This document shows, piece by piece, positions 54,719 to 62,765 of a stretch of 64,000 bases of DNA; the first letter of the stretch is position 1, and every line of letters starts with the position of its first letter. The position numbers and the translations under genes are program-made. Below the pieces are notes generated by a model that made no database searches, was not told the DNA's origin, and saw only the letters and a list, made by a program, of their open reading frames with translations. The DNA lies in NCBI RefSeq assembly GCF_023634845.1, contig NZ_JAMLJL010000006.1, positions 124,001 to 188,000 of the forward strand. The letters run 5' to 3'. The stretch comes from Flavobacterium amniphilum (GTDB lineage Bacteria; Bacteroidota; Bacteroidia; Flavobacteriales; Flavobacteriaceae).

Positions 54719-56590
54719 ATGCAAGAAGAACAACACGATAACCTGCACGTCGAGAGTACAACGGCAGACGGACATGAAACTCAAAATGAGCTTGACATTG
54801 TAAACGAAGCAGTGGAAGCCATAGAAAGCTTAAACGCTGAAGTCAGTGAAGATGCCACCATAGAGGAAAGCCATGACATTCCGATGAAGGACTATGAAGC
54901 TTTGGATATGGACAAACTGGTTTTGGAACTGGAGCATTTGGTAAGTGATGACAAAGTAATGGCCATCAGAAACCATGTGGAAGAAATCAAACAAGCTTTT
55001 CTGTCAAAATACAATCATTTCATTGACGAAAAAAGAGAAGAGTTTTTACACGAAAACCCAAATTCAATAGAAGAGTTTGAGTATCATTTTCCGTTGAAAA
55101 CCAAATTTGATTCGTTATACAACAATTATAAGAATAAGAAAAATACCCACTTCAAGAGTCTTGAGTCTGCTTTAAAAGACAATTTACAAAAGCGACTGGC
55201 AATTATTGAAGAGTTAAAAACCCTAGTAAACCCAAGTGAGAACATTAAAGACGCCTTAAAACACTTTAATGATTTAAGGGAGCGTTGGAAAAATGCCGGT
55301 CCAATTCCTAAGGATAAATACAACCACGTATGGAATAATTATCATTTCCATGTGGAGAATTTTTACGATATCCTACATTTAGACCGCGAAGCAAGAGACT
55401 TAGATTTCAAGCATAATTTAGACCAGAAATTAAAAATCATCGCACGTGCAAAAGATTTATTAAACGAGCATGATGTATTTAAGGCTTTCAGGGAGTTACA
55501 ATCGTTACACAAGATCTGGAAAGAAGAAATCGGACCTGTTTCAAGGGATCACCGCGAGGAAATCTGGAATCAGTTTAGTGAAATTACAAAACAGATGCAC
55601 GACAAACGTGAATCCATGTTCGGACAGATGCGTGAAATTGAACAACAGAATCTTGACAAAAAAAACGAAATCATTGCTAAAATTGAAGCTATTGCCACAG
55701 AGAAAGTAGAAGTACATACCGGCTGGCAGGCACAAATCAATAAAATTGAAGCGTTAAGGGAAGAATTTTTCTCTACAGGAAAAGTTCCGGCTGAAGTCAA
55801 TGAACAAACGTGGAATGACTTTAAAACTGCGGTGAGAAATTTCAACGCGCATAAAAACTCTTTTTACAAAGACATTAAAAAAGAACAACAGGCAAATCTT
55901 GACAAAAAAAATGCTTTGGTTGCCCGCGCAAGGGAACTGCAGGAAAGCGAAGATTTTGCAGCCACTACTCCAATCATGAAGCAAATTCAGGAGGAATGGA
56001 AAAAAATCGGACACGTTCCTAAAAAATTCTCTGATTCTGTCTGGGCAGAATTCAAAGAAGCCTGTAATCATTACTTTGACCGCTTACACGCTGTAAGAAA
56101 TCAAAATGAAGAAGTTGAAATTGTTGCTTTCGACAACAAAAAAGAATACTTGGAAAAAATCAAGGAATTTGAATTTACCGGAAATCACAAAGCTGATTTA
56201 GATGCGATTAAGGCTCATATCGAAACTTGGAAAGGTTTTGGTAAAGTTCCTTTTGCAAGACGTCATATTGAAGGTAAATTCAACAAAGTTTTAGATGCAT
56301 TATTTGAAAAACTAAGCTCAAGTAAAAAGGAAGCAGAAATGATGCGTTTTAACAACCGTATTGAACAATTAGGCACCGATACACGCAAAATTGACAGTGA
56401 AAAGATTTTCATCCAGCGCAAAATAGAAGAAGTTCAAAACGAAATATTCCAGTTGGAAAACAACATCCAGTTCTTTGCCAATGCCAAAAATGATAATCCG
56501 ATGGTTATCGAAGTGAAGAAAAACATCGAACGTCATAAAGAGGAATTAGCAACCTGGAAAGAAAAATTAAAACAGTTACGAAACATGTAA
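54719..56590 (+). CDS. DUF349 repeat protein
   Basis: A 623-residue soluble, almost wholly helical protein. After an acidic N-terminus (1-60) and a spacer, five DUF349 repeats of about 70 residues run from about 158 to 525. Each has a core of the form LRERWKNAGPIPKDKYNHVW, LHKIWKEEIGPVSRDHREEI, LREEFFSTGKVPAEVNEQTW, IQEEWKKIGHVPKKFSDSVW and IETWKGFGKVPFARRHIEGK. A coiled coil follows to the end. Function is not known; it could be a nucleic-acid or ribosome-associated factor. It is a single gene ended by a terminator. Confidence 0.93.
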   Translation: MQEEQHDNLHVESTTADGHETQNELDIVNEAVEAIESLNAEVSEDATIEESHDIPMKDYEALDMDKLVLELEHLVSDDKVMAIRNHVEEIKQAFLSKYNHFIDEKREEFLHENPNSIEEFEYHFPLKTKFDSLYNNYKNKKNTHFKSLESALKDNLQKRLAIIEELKTLVNPSENIKDALKHFNDLRERWKNAGPIPKDKYNHVWNNYHFHVENFYDILHLDREARDLDFKHNLDQKLKIIARAKDLLNEHDVFKAFRELQSLHKIWKEEIGPVSRDHREEIWNQFSEITKQMHDKRESMFGQMREIEQQNLDKKNEIIAKIEAIATEKVEVHTGWQAQINKIEALREEFFSTGKVPAEVNEQTWNDFKTAVRNFNAHKNSFYKDIKKEQQANLDKKNALVARARELQESEDFAATTPIMKQIQEEWKKIGHVPKKFSDSVWAEFKEACNHYFDRLHAVRNQNEEVEIVAFDNKKEYLEKIKEFEFTGNHKADLDAIKAHIETWKGFGKVPFARRHIEGKFNKVLDALFEKLSSSKKEAEMMRFNNRIEQLGTDTRKIDSEKIFIQRKIEEVQNEIFQLENNIQFFANAKNDNPMVIEVKKNIERHKEELATWKEKLKQLRNM

Positions 56591-56596
56591 TACTAA

Positions 56597-56621
56597 AAAA
56601 GCCATCAATTTGATGGCTTTT
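56597..56621. terminator. terminator shared by the DUF349 gene and the convergent gene
   Basis: Stem AAAAGCCATCA pairing with TGATGGCTTTT, 3-base loop, directly after the DUF349 stop. The convergent minus-strand gene's stop codon (56605-56607) lies inside the stem, and A/T runs on both sides allow use in both directions. Confidence 0.85.
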
Positions 56622-57327
56622 CTTTTGCTTCTTCCCTCTTTTTAAAAGTCCCTTTCGGAACTCTGTTTATATTGAATTTTGCTTTAAATCCTGTTGACAA
56701 ACCCCATTGGTCTTTTGTTATGATTCTGTTCTGTTCATCAAAAAAGCCAAACTCTCCGGTATTTGGCGATAATGCTCCTTCATTCACTGCTTCAATTTCA
56801 ATATGATTAATTCCTTCAACCAAACCAATTAACAGCTTCTTATTAAATCCCTGTAATTCGACTAATTCGGCAATAATCTTACCATCAACCCAAACTCTGA
56901 CCCTATCCGCATCAATCTCGCCAAAATCTCTGTATTCAAGTGATATTGTTTCTGATTCTGTTTCAAAATCACCAAAATACTGATGTCTTCTGAATTCTTT
57001 CGAATCTCCCGTGCCTTCTTTTGCTTTGGCATTGGCCTTATTCATTTTTTCAGCATACATTTTCCCAACATTCAAATCGCTCTTGGCCTGTTCAGCCATT
57101 CCTTTTTCTTCTGTTTTCGGTTCTTCATAGACTTTTGAAGGGAACTTGAACTTTTCCGGTTCGAATGGTTTATCCAGCGAATACCGGGGAGCTGTTGTTG
57201 CAGTTTCGGGTTCTTTTTCCGGTTTTGGCAACTCAGTTCGTGGTATGGCAATAGATTTTATGGTCTTGCCTTCCTGTGCAAAACCCATAAAAGGTAAAAG
57301 TGTTATGACTAAAATTATTTTTCTCAC
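56605..57327 (-). CDS. secreted conserved protein of unknown function
   Basis: A 240-residue exported protein. Signal peptide MRKIILVITLLPFMGFAQ; then a proline- and glutamate-rich low-complexity stretch (about 20-100, with ELPKPEKEPETA and FPSKVYEEPKTEEKG); then a beta-rich domain with VRVWVDGKIIAELVELQGF, KKLLIGLVEGINHIEIEAVN and GALSPNTGEFGFFD, which looks like a carbohydrate- or ligand-binding jellyroll. The family is found in flavobacteria but I know no function. Its 3' end sits in a shared terminator. Confidence 0.75.
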   Translation of the reverse strand: MRKIILVITLLPFMGFAQEGKTIKSIAIPRTELPKPEKEPETATTAPRYSLDKPFEPEKFKFPSKVYEEPKTEEKGMAEQAKSDLNVGKMYAEKMNKANAKAKEGTGDSKEFRRHQYFGDFETESETISLEYRDFGEIDADRVRVWVDGKIIAELVELQGFNKKLLIGLVEGINHIEIEAVNEGALSPNTGEFGFFDEQNRIITKDQWGLSTGFKAKFNINRVPKGTFKKREEAKEKPSN

Positions 57328-57362
57328 AATGTAAATCTAACAAAAATTATTCCAAAACTAAC

Positions 57363-57674
57363 TTATTGTTTTTCAAAACCATACTCCCTTTCCACAAGAC
57401 AAATCCGTGTTGTGTAGGATTGATACCAACTTTCACGGCCTTTCTTCTGGGCTACCAAATGATCCATATTTTGTTTCCATTTTCGGATTGATTCCAAATC
57501 TTTCCAATAAGATACAGTAATTCCAATTTCGTTGCGTGCCGATTCAACACTTATAAAACCTTCCTGTTGTTGCGCTAATTCAACCATTAATTGGGCCATT
57601 TCATCATATCCTTCTTTTATTTCGGTACGGACTGATGTAAAAATTACTGCGTAATACGGCGGCTTCATACTCAT
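57363..57674 (-). CDS. antibiotic biosynthesis monooxygenase (ABM) domain protein
   Basis: A 103-residue single-domain protein with ferredoxin-like ABM fold: YYAVIFTSVRTEIKEGYDEM, LVELAQQQEGFISVESARNE, ITVSYWKDLESIRKWKQNMD, ending in WYQSYTTRICLVEREYGFE. Family members are heme-degrading or quinol monooxygenases and often act as dimers; this one has no visible heme ligand set. It lies 4 bases after the esterase gene on the same strand, so the two are co-transcribed. A start at 57668 (MKPPYY) is also possible. The name antibiotic biosynthesis is only historical. Confidence 0.88.
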   Translation of the reverse strand: MSMKPPYYAVIFTSVRTEIKEGYDEMAQLMVELAQQQEGFISVESARNEIGITVSYWKDLESIRKWKQNMDHLVAQKKGRESWYQSYTTRICLVEREYGFEKQ

Positions 57675-57678
57675 CTGT

Positions 57679-58476
57679 TTAAATTTTTAATGTCTGAAAA
57701 GCTTTGTAAACTGCTTCGTGCAATATATCGGCGTGATTACTTTCCTTAAAGAAATGAAAATGACTTTCAATAGTTCTGTTTTGCTTACCCAATAACCGGA
57801 ATAATTTTTTAGCATCATTTTCCATAACCCTTCCTTCGGCACCAACACCTACAAATACTTTTGTTTTTTGCGAAAAATCAGCCTGAAGGAATTTGGGATT
57901 GACTTTAAAAAGTGATTCATTATCCCACCAGATACTCGGACTTATGATAATATAATTCGTGAAAAGTGATGGCTTTTTGAACAGAATTTCGGTAGCCAGT
58001 AAACCTCCAAGTGATTGTCCGATAATAGTTTTCGATTCGGAAGTTTTATATTTATTTTCAATAAAAGGTTGCAATTCCTTCTCTATAAAAGCAATAAATT
58101 TAGCCGAAGAACCTGTGGTTGGAAAATCTTTTTTATCCTGTTCAATCGTTGTTGGAAAAGTAAAATCACGCTTTCTGTCAACATTTGAAATTCCAACCAG
58201 AATTGATTTAGAAACCATTTTGATCCAGTCGTAATTACCATATTGGACTAACCCGGCAATATGGATAAAATCCTCGTCAGCCGAACCATCCAGTAAATAA
58301 ATGACCGGATAAGCCTGAGTGGAATCATAACCGGCCGGAAGATATATATTCAGTGCTCTTTCTTCATTAAGTTCGTTGGAATGGAAGGTTTCTGTTTTTC
58401 CTAATACAAAATCTTTGCTTTGGGCATTTGAGAAAATAGAAATAATTAAAAATAAGGCTGGTAGTATTCTTTTCAT
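57679..58476 (-). CDS. secreted alpha/beta hydrolase, putative esterase (IroE/Fes-like, PF00756)
   Basis: A 265-residue exported esterase: signal peptide MKRILPALFLIISIFSNAQ, then the strand ERALNIYLPAGYDSTQAYPV, VIYLLDGSADEDF, nucleophile elbow IIGQSLGGLLATEIL, IIISPSIWWDNESLF and the His region FKESNHADILHEAVY. The IroE/Fes/BesA group hydrolyses siderophores or S-formylglutathione; a siderophore ester or other esterified substrate is plausible. It is in an operon with an ABM-domain gene. Substrate cannot be read from sequence. Confidence 0.9.
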   Translation of the reverse strand: MKRILPALFLIISIFSNAQSKDFVLGKTETFHSNELNEERALNIYLPAGYDSTQAYPVIYLLDGSADEDFIHIAGLVQYGNYDWIKMVSKSILVGISNVDRKRDFTFPTTIEQDKKDFPTTGSSAKFIAFIEKELQPFIENKYKTSESKTIIGQSLGGLLATEILFKKPSLFTNYIIISPSIWWDNESLFKVNPKFLQADFSQKTKVFVGVGAEGRVMENDAKKLFRLLGKQNRTIESHFHFFKESNHADILHEAVYKAFQTLKI

Positions 58477-58490
58477 TATATAGTATTTAT

Positions 58491-59264
58491 TTATAACCGC
58501 TTAGCTTCTTCCCAAAACACATCCATTTCGGCCAGTGTCATATCCGAAAGGTTTTTCCCCAATTCACCAGCCTTGCTTTCCAGGTAGGTAAATCGCTTTA
58601 TGAATTTTTTATTAGTACGTTCCAAGGCGTCTTCAGGGTTGATTTTAAGGAATCTAGCATAGTTAATCATCGAAAACAATACATCTCCGAATTCTGCTTC
58701 TATCTTATCCTGATTGCCATCCCGGACTTCGTGTTGTAATTCGCTTAATTCTTCCTGGACTTTTCCCCATACCTGATGGGGTTCTTCCCAATCAAACCCT
58801 ACTCCTTTTACCTTGTCCTGAATACGGCTCGCTTTCACCAAAGCAGGCAACCCGTTTGGAACTCCTTCCAAAACAGATTTTTTTCCTTCCTTTAATTTTA
58901 GTTTTTCCCAATTTTGTTTTACTTCTTCTTCATCGGCCACAACTACATCGCCATAAATATGCGGGTGTCTGTGAATCAGTTTATCACATATATCATTGGC
59001 AACATCGGCCATATCAAAACTTTTGGATTCACTTCCTATTTTGGCATAGAAAATAATATGCAGCAATAAATCCCCAAGTTCCTTTTTTACTTCATTCAGA
59101 TCATTATTTAAAATCGCGTCGCCTAATTCATAAGTTTCCTCAATGGTTAAATGACGTAATGATTGCAGTGTTTGTTTCTTATCCCATGGACATTTTTCAC
59201 GCAAATCATCCATAATATCGAGTAAGCGGTTAAAAGCATCCAATTGTTGCTGACGTGTGTTCAT
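58491..59264 (-). CDS. mazG: nucleoside triphosphate pyrophosphohydrolase MazG
   Basis: A 257-residue enzyme that hydrolyses NTPs to NMP and pyrophosphate, cleaning the pool and modulating stress. I chose the ATG at 59264 (MNTRQQQLDAFNRLLDIMD); the frame upstream to 59333 crosses a terminator. Two MazG repeats: CPWDKKQTLQSLRHLTIEET with EETYELGDAI and KKELGDLLLHIIFYAK, then ELQHEVRDGNQDKIEAEFGD with a second acidic set. It lies 14 bases upstream of the esterase gene, but the esterase may have its own promoter. Confidence 0.96.
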   Translation of the reverse strand: MNTRQQQLDAFNRLLDIMDDLREKCPWDKKQTLQSLRHLTIEETYELGDAILNNDLNEVKKELGDLLLHIIFYAKIGSESKSFDMADVANDICDKLIHRHPHIYGDVVVADEEEVKQNWEKLKLKEGKKSVLEGVPNGLPALVKASRIQDKVKGVGFDWEEPHQVWGKVQEELSELQHEVRDGNQDKIEAEFGDVLFSMINYARFLKINPEDALERTNKKFIKRFTYLESKAGELGKNLSDMTLAEMDVFWEEAKRL

Positions 59265-59324
59265 AAAAACGATTTTACTTCGTATGGTTTGACCTAAAGA
59301 TCTGATGTGTGTAAAAATAACAAA

Positions 59325-59351
59325 TCCTGCCATTGGATACCAGTGGCAGGA
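59325..59351 (-). terminator. terminator after the DUF5606 gene
   Basis: A 12-bp stem with one wobble pair (TCCTGCCATTGG against CCAGTGGCAGGA) and a 3-base loop. On the minus strand it is followed by a U-rich tail (bases 59312-59319 are mainly A on the plus strand). It separates def-DUF5606 from mazG. Confidence 0.75.
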
Positions 59352-59375
59352 CTTATAATTATGTTAAATCTTTGA

Positions 59376-59882
59376 TTATTCTTTTGCTTTACTAGCTTTT
59401 GTTGCTTTGGGTTTTTTAGGCTTTTCTTCAGTAGCTTCTTCCGTTTTAGCAGCTTTCTTAGTTACTTTTTTTGGTGCTTCAGCTTCAACTGCTGGAGTTT
59501 CTGCAACTGCATAACCTTTAGCCTGCAATACATTATACCAGTTTAACACCTTTTTGATATCAGAAGCATAAACTCTTTCCTGATCATAGTCAGGTAATAT
59601 TTCAAGGAAATAAGCCATTAAAGCAGCCTTATCATCTTTCAAAACGGGCGCCGGACCTCCATTTTCTTTTGCTACAATTGCCTGCATCACTTCCACAAGA
59701 GGTTTTTCTTCTGTGTAAGTATACATAGAAATTTCAGACAATAAACTAACGTTACTGCGCATACCAACAGTAATTTTTTTACCGTCTAATAATGATTCTG
59801 CAACAAAACCGGTTCTCGTTTGCATTTTCAACTCATACAATCCCGGTTTTCCAGAAATAGCTAAAATTCTTTCTATTTTCAT
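59376..59882 (-). CDS. DUF5606 domain protein with Lys/Ala-rich tail
   Basis: A 168-residue cytosolic protein. The first 130 residues are the DUF5606 domain: MKIERILAISGKPGLYELKM, GFVAESLLDGKKITVGM and YDQERVYASDIKKVLNWYN. The last 35 residues are a low-complexity Lys/Ala/Thr/Glu tail with EEKPKKPKATKASKAKE, resembling histone-H1-like tails and able to bind nucleic acid. It follows def by 27 bases, and this def-DUF5606 pairing is common in Flavobacteriia. Function unknown. Confidence 0.88.
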   Translation of the reverse strand: MKIERILAISGKPGLYELKMQTRTGFVAESLLDGKKITVGMRSNVSLLSEISMYTYTEEKPLVEVMQAIVAKENGGPAPVLKDDKAALMAYFLEILPDYDQERVYASDIKKVLNWYNVLQAKGYAVAETPAVEAEAPKKVTKKAAKTEEATEEKPKKPKATKASKAKE

Positions 59883-59909
59883 TTTTGTAATTCTATATTG
59901 TTCAATTAG

Positions 59910-60500
59910 TTATCTTCCTTTTTTTGGTGCTGCAAAACGCATACGGTAATCAGGACGTGATTTACCTTCCATTATATTTTGCAATTTCTTTTTAATCAAC
60001 GTTTTTTTCAACATCGATATTTTATCCGTAAACAAAACACCTTCGATATGATCATATTCGTGCTGAATCACACGAGCAATCAAACCGTCGTAAATTTCGG
60101 TTTTTTTCTCGAAATTCTCATCAAAATATTCGATGGTAATTTTTTCTTTTCTATAAACATCTTCACGAACATCGGGAATACTCAAACAACCTTCATTAAA
60201 ACCCCATTCTTCACCTTCTTCTTTCACAATTTTTGCATTAATGAATGTTTTTTTGAAGCCTTTTAATTGTTTAGCTTCTTCTTTCGACAAATCATCACTG
60301 TCACTGAAAGGTTCAGTATCCACAATAAACAAACGTATTGCCAGACCTACCTGTGGTGCAGCCAGACCAACTCCATGTGCATTGTACATGGTTTCATACA
60401 TGTTTGCGATTACTTCGTTTAAATTAGGATAATCTTGGGTTATGTCTTCACCTACTTTTCGAAGTACAGGATCCCCATAACCTACAATTGGATAAATCAT
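59910..60500 (-). CDS. def: peptide deformylase
   Basis: Removes the formyl group from the N-terminal Met of new proteins. A 196-residue metalloprotease with all three motifs: GVGLAAPQVG (motif 1), EEGCLSIPDVRE (motif 2, metal Cys) and RVIQHEYDHIEGVLF (motif 3, HExxH). An insertion of about 20 residues between motifs 1 and 2 (SDSDDLSKEEAKQLKGFKK) is usual in Bacteroidota. It heads a short operon with DUF5606; a -7-like TATTTTTG lies at 60587-60594 on the minus strand. Confidence 0.98.
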   Translation of the reverse strand: MIYPIVGYGDPVLRKVGEDITQDYPNLNEVIANMYETMYNAHGVGLAAPQVGLAIRLFIVDTEPFSDSDDLSKEEAKQLKGFKKTFINAKIVKEEGEEWGFNEGCLSIPDVREDVYRKEKITIEYFDENFEKKTEIYDGLIARVIQHEYDHIEGVLFTDKISMLKKTLIKKKLQNIMEGKSRPDYRMRFAAPKKGR

Positions 60501-60607
60501 TTTTACATTTATTAGAGCGTATTTCCAACCGGCTTATCTTAAACTGATAATGCCACTTCAATTCTACGCATTTTAAATTCAGAATGCAAAAATAAATAAA
60601 TTTCGAA

Positions 60608-62104
60608 TTAAACGTTCAATTTTAATACTTCATTGGTCTTTTTTCTTACATCCTGACACAAGTCCGCATTATCATTGAGTTTTTGACCAAAAGAAGGAAT
60701 CATTTCTTTCAATTTAGCCTGCCATTCAGGTGAATTGTATTGTTCAGGGAAACATTTTGCGATCAACTCAATCATAATGGAAGTCGCTGTTGAAGCTCCG
60801 GGAGAAGCTCCCAATAAAACAGCAAGTGAACCGTCAGCAGACGAAACGACTTCAGTACCAAATTCAAGCACACCGTTTCCGTCTTTATCTTTTTTAATAA
60901 CCTGAACACGCTGTCCGGCTGTTTCCAGTACCCAATCCTCTTTTTTTGCTGAAGGAACATACTCTTTCAATGCCTTCATACGGTCTTTAGATGACTGGAA
61001 AACCTGTTCGATCAGATATTTAGTCAAAGGAATGTTTTTCATTCCCGCTCCCAGCATTGGTTTAATATTATCCAATTCAATGGACTTAATTAAGTCAAAA
61101 TATGAACCGCTCTTCAGGAATTTTGTTGAAAAACCTGCATACGGCCCGAACAGTAATTCCTTTTTACCATTAATGACACGGGTATCGATGTGCGGAACCG
61201 ACATAGGCGGCGCACCAACAGATGCTTTACCGTAAACTTTCACGGCATGTTTTTCGATTACTTCCGGATTTGTACATTTAAGCCATTGTCCGCTTACCGG
61301 GAAACCTCCATAACCGTGTCCTTCCGGAATATTAGCTTTTTCAAGTAACAATAACGAACCACCACCGGCACCAATAAATACGAACGGTGTATAAATGCGT
61401 TTTTTATCTCCGGTTGTTAAATTTTTAGTTTTAATTCTCCATCTACCATCACTTTTCTTTTTGATTTTGTAAACGTCATGATTAAAGTGGATGGAAACTC
61501 CGTCAAGACTTTCCAGGTATTTAAATATACTTCTTGTCAAAGCACCAAAATTTACATCGGTACCATATTTCATCGAAGTTGCCGCAATTTGTTCTTTTTC
61601 TTTTCGGTTTTCCATCACCAAAGGTGCCCATTCTTTTATAACATCGGCATCTTCAGTATATATCATCTCCTTGAACAATTCGAAGTTCTGCAATGCATCG
61701 AAACGTCTTTTAAGGTAACTCACGTTATCCTCACCCCAAACAAAACTTAGGTGCGGTACACTTTTGATAAAACTTTCAGGGTTTTTCAACAATCCTTTTT
61801 CAACCAAATAAGACCAAAACTGCCTTGAAACCTCAAATGCTTCCGAAATTTTCACCGCTTTACCAGTATCAATTGAACCGTCTTCCTGTTCCGGAGTATA
61901 ATTCAATTCACAAAAAGCAGCGTGTCCTGTACCAGCGTTATTCCATGCGTCAGAGCTTTCGGCAGCAGCCACATCCAGGCGTTCGTAAATTTCTATTTTT
62001 AAATCGGGTTGTAATTCTTTGAGTAATAGTCCTAAAGTGGCGCTCATGATACCGGCACCAATCAATACTACATCTGTTTCAGTTGCGGGAGTTGTTGTTG
62101 TCAT
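60608..62104 (-). CDS. mqo: malate:quinone oxidoreductase
   Basis: Oxidises malate to oxaloacetate with transfer of electrons to menaquinone at the membrane, part of the TCA cycle. A 498-residue FAD enzyme: DVVLIGAGIMSATLGLLL (FAD loop), AAAESSDAWNNAGTGHAAFC, ATSMKYGTDVNFGALTRS, VFIGAGGGSLLLLEKANIPE and LLGASPGASTATSIMIEL. Complete. A -7-like element TATCTTTG is at 62129-62122 on the minus strand. It is a single gene. Confidence 0.97.
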   Translation of the reverse strand: MTTTTPATETDVVLIGAGIMSATLGLLLKELQPDLKIEIYERLDVAAAESSDAWNNAGTGHAAFCELNYTPEQEDGSIDTGKAVKISEAFEVSRQFWSYLVEKGLLKNPESFIKSVPHLSFVWGEDNVSYLKRRFDALQNFELFKEMIYTEDADVIKEWAPLVMENRKEKEQIAATSMKYGTDVNFGALTRSIFKYLESLDGVSIHFNHDVYKIKKKSDGRWRIKTKNLTTGDKKRIYTPFVFIGAGGGSLLLLEKANIPEGHGYGGFPVSGQWLKCTNPEVIEKHAVKVYGKASVGAPPMSVPHIDTRVINGKKELLFGPYAGFSTKFLKSGSYFDLIKSIELDNIKPMLGAGMKNIPLTKYLIEQVFQSSKDRMKALKEYVPSAKKEDWVLETAGQRVQVIKKDKDGNGVLEFGTEVVSSADGSLAVLLGASPGASTATSIMIELIAKCFPEQYNSPEWQAKLKEMIPSFGQKLNDNADLCQDVRKKTNEVLKLNV

Positions 62105-62121
62105 TTTCTTGAATTATACTG

Positions 62122-62129
62122 CAAAGATA
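62122..62129 (-). promoter_or_regulatory. -7 promoter element of mqo
   Basis: TATCTTTG on the minus strand, an exact TAnnTTTG, 18 bases upstream of the mqo ATG. No TTTG is found at the optimal distance, so the -33 half is uncertain. Confidence 0.5.
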
Positions 62130-62198
62130 GTTCCTAAAAAGCAAAACTTATCTTAATTTCCAAGTGATTACAAATTTTTCAAAAATTGTTAAAAAACC

Positions 62199-62615
62199 CT
62201 ATATCATTTTTCGGGTTAAATAATCCCTTAGCATAATTGTTGCGGAAATTTCATCAATCAGCGCTTTATTTTGACGTTGTTTCTTTTTGAGTCCACTGTC
62301 AATCATCGTTTGAAAAGCCATTTTTGAAGTAAAGCGTTCATCAACCCTGACAACCGGCATTTCGGGAAACAATTCTTTGAATTTTGCCACAAAAGCTTCT
62401 ATTATGGGAGTACTTTCAGAAGGTTGTCCGTTCATTTGTTTCGGTTCACCGATAAGGACTTTAAAAACATCTTCTTTGGTAAAATAATCCGAAAGGAAAG
62501 TCAGAACCGTTTCCGAAGGAATGGTCGTCAGTCCCGATGCAATTATCTGCAGTTCGTCGGTTACGGCTAATCCCGTACGCTTCATTCCATAATCGATAGC
62601 AAGAATTCTTGGCAT
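62199..62615 (-). CDS. ruvX: Holliday junction resolvase-like protein RuvX/YqgF
   Basis: A 138-residue RNase H-fold nuclease involved in 16S rRNA maturation and possibly junction resolution. The start MPRILAIDYGMKRTGLAVTD holds the first catalytic Asp; VLIGEPKQMNGQPSEST and PVVRVDERFTSKMAFQTMI carry further catalytic acids (Glu in DERFTS), with KALIDEISATIMLRDYL near the end supplying the last Asp. Complete. A -7-like TACCTTTG is at 62639-62632 on the minus strand. Confidence 0.95.
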   Translation of the reverse strand: MPRILAIDYGMKRTGLAVTDELQIIASGLTTIPSETVLTFLSDYFTKEDVFKVLIGEPKQMNGQPSESTPIIEAFVAKFKELFPEMPVVRVDERFTSKMAFQTMIDSGLKKKQRQNKALIDEISATIMLRDYLTRKMI

Positions 62616-62631
62616 AATTTAAATCTTTGTG

Positions 62632-62639
62632 CAAAGGTA
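62632..62639 (-). promoter_or_regulatory. -7 promoter element of ruvX
   Basis: TACCTTTG on the minus strand, an exact TAnnTTTG, 16 bases upstream of the ruvX start at 62615. A matching -33 TTTG is not seen. Confidence 0.5.
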
Positions 62640-62707
62640 GTGCTTTTCCGGCCTTTGTGTTTTAAATATCTGCTCCAATAATCTACTATTTTGACCTTGA
62701 AAACAAT

Positions 62708-62737
62708 AAAGCCTCCATTTTTACAAATGAAGGCTTT
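62708..62737 (-). terminator. terminator after the OmpA-family gene
   Basis: A 13-bp stem between AAAGCCTCCATTT and AAATGAAGGCTTT; the single mismatch becomes a G-U pair in the minus-strand RNA. It stands 28 bases after the OmpA-family stop. The U tract is short, so strength is uncertain. Confidence 0.65.
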
Positions 62738-62765
62738 AACACATAAAAATCTGCCTTATTATTGC

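Noticed and set aside
59265..59333. Extended start of mazG
   Set aside because: The extension crosses the region of the upstream terminator; MazG proteins normally begin close to the MNTRQQQL start.
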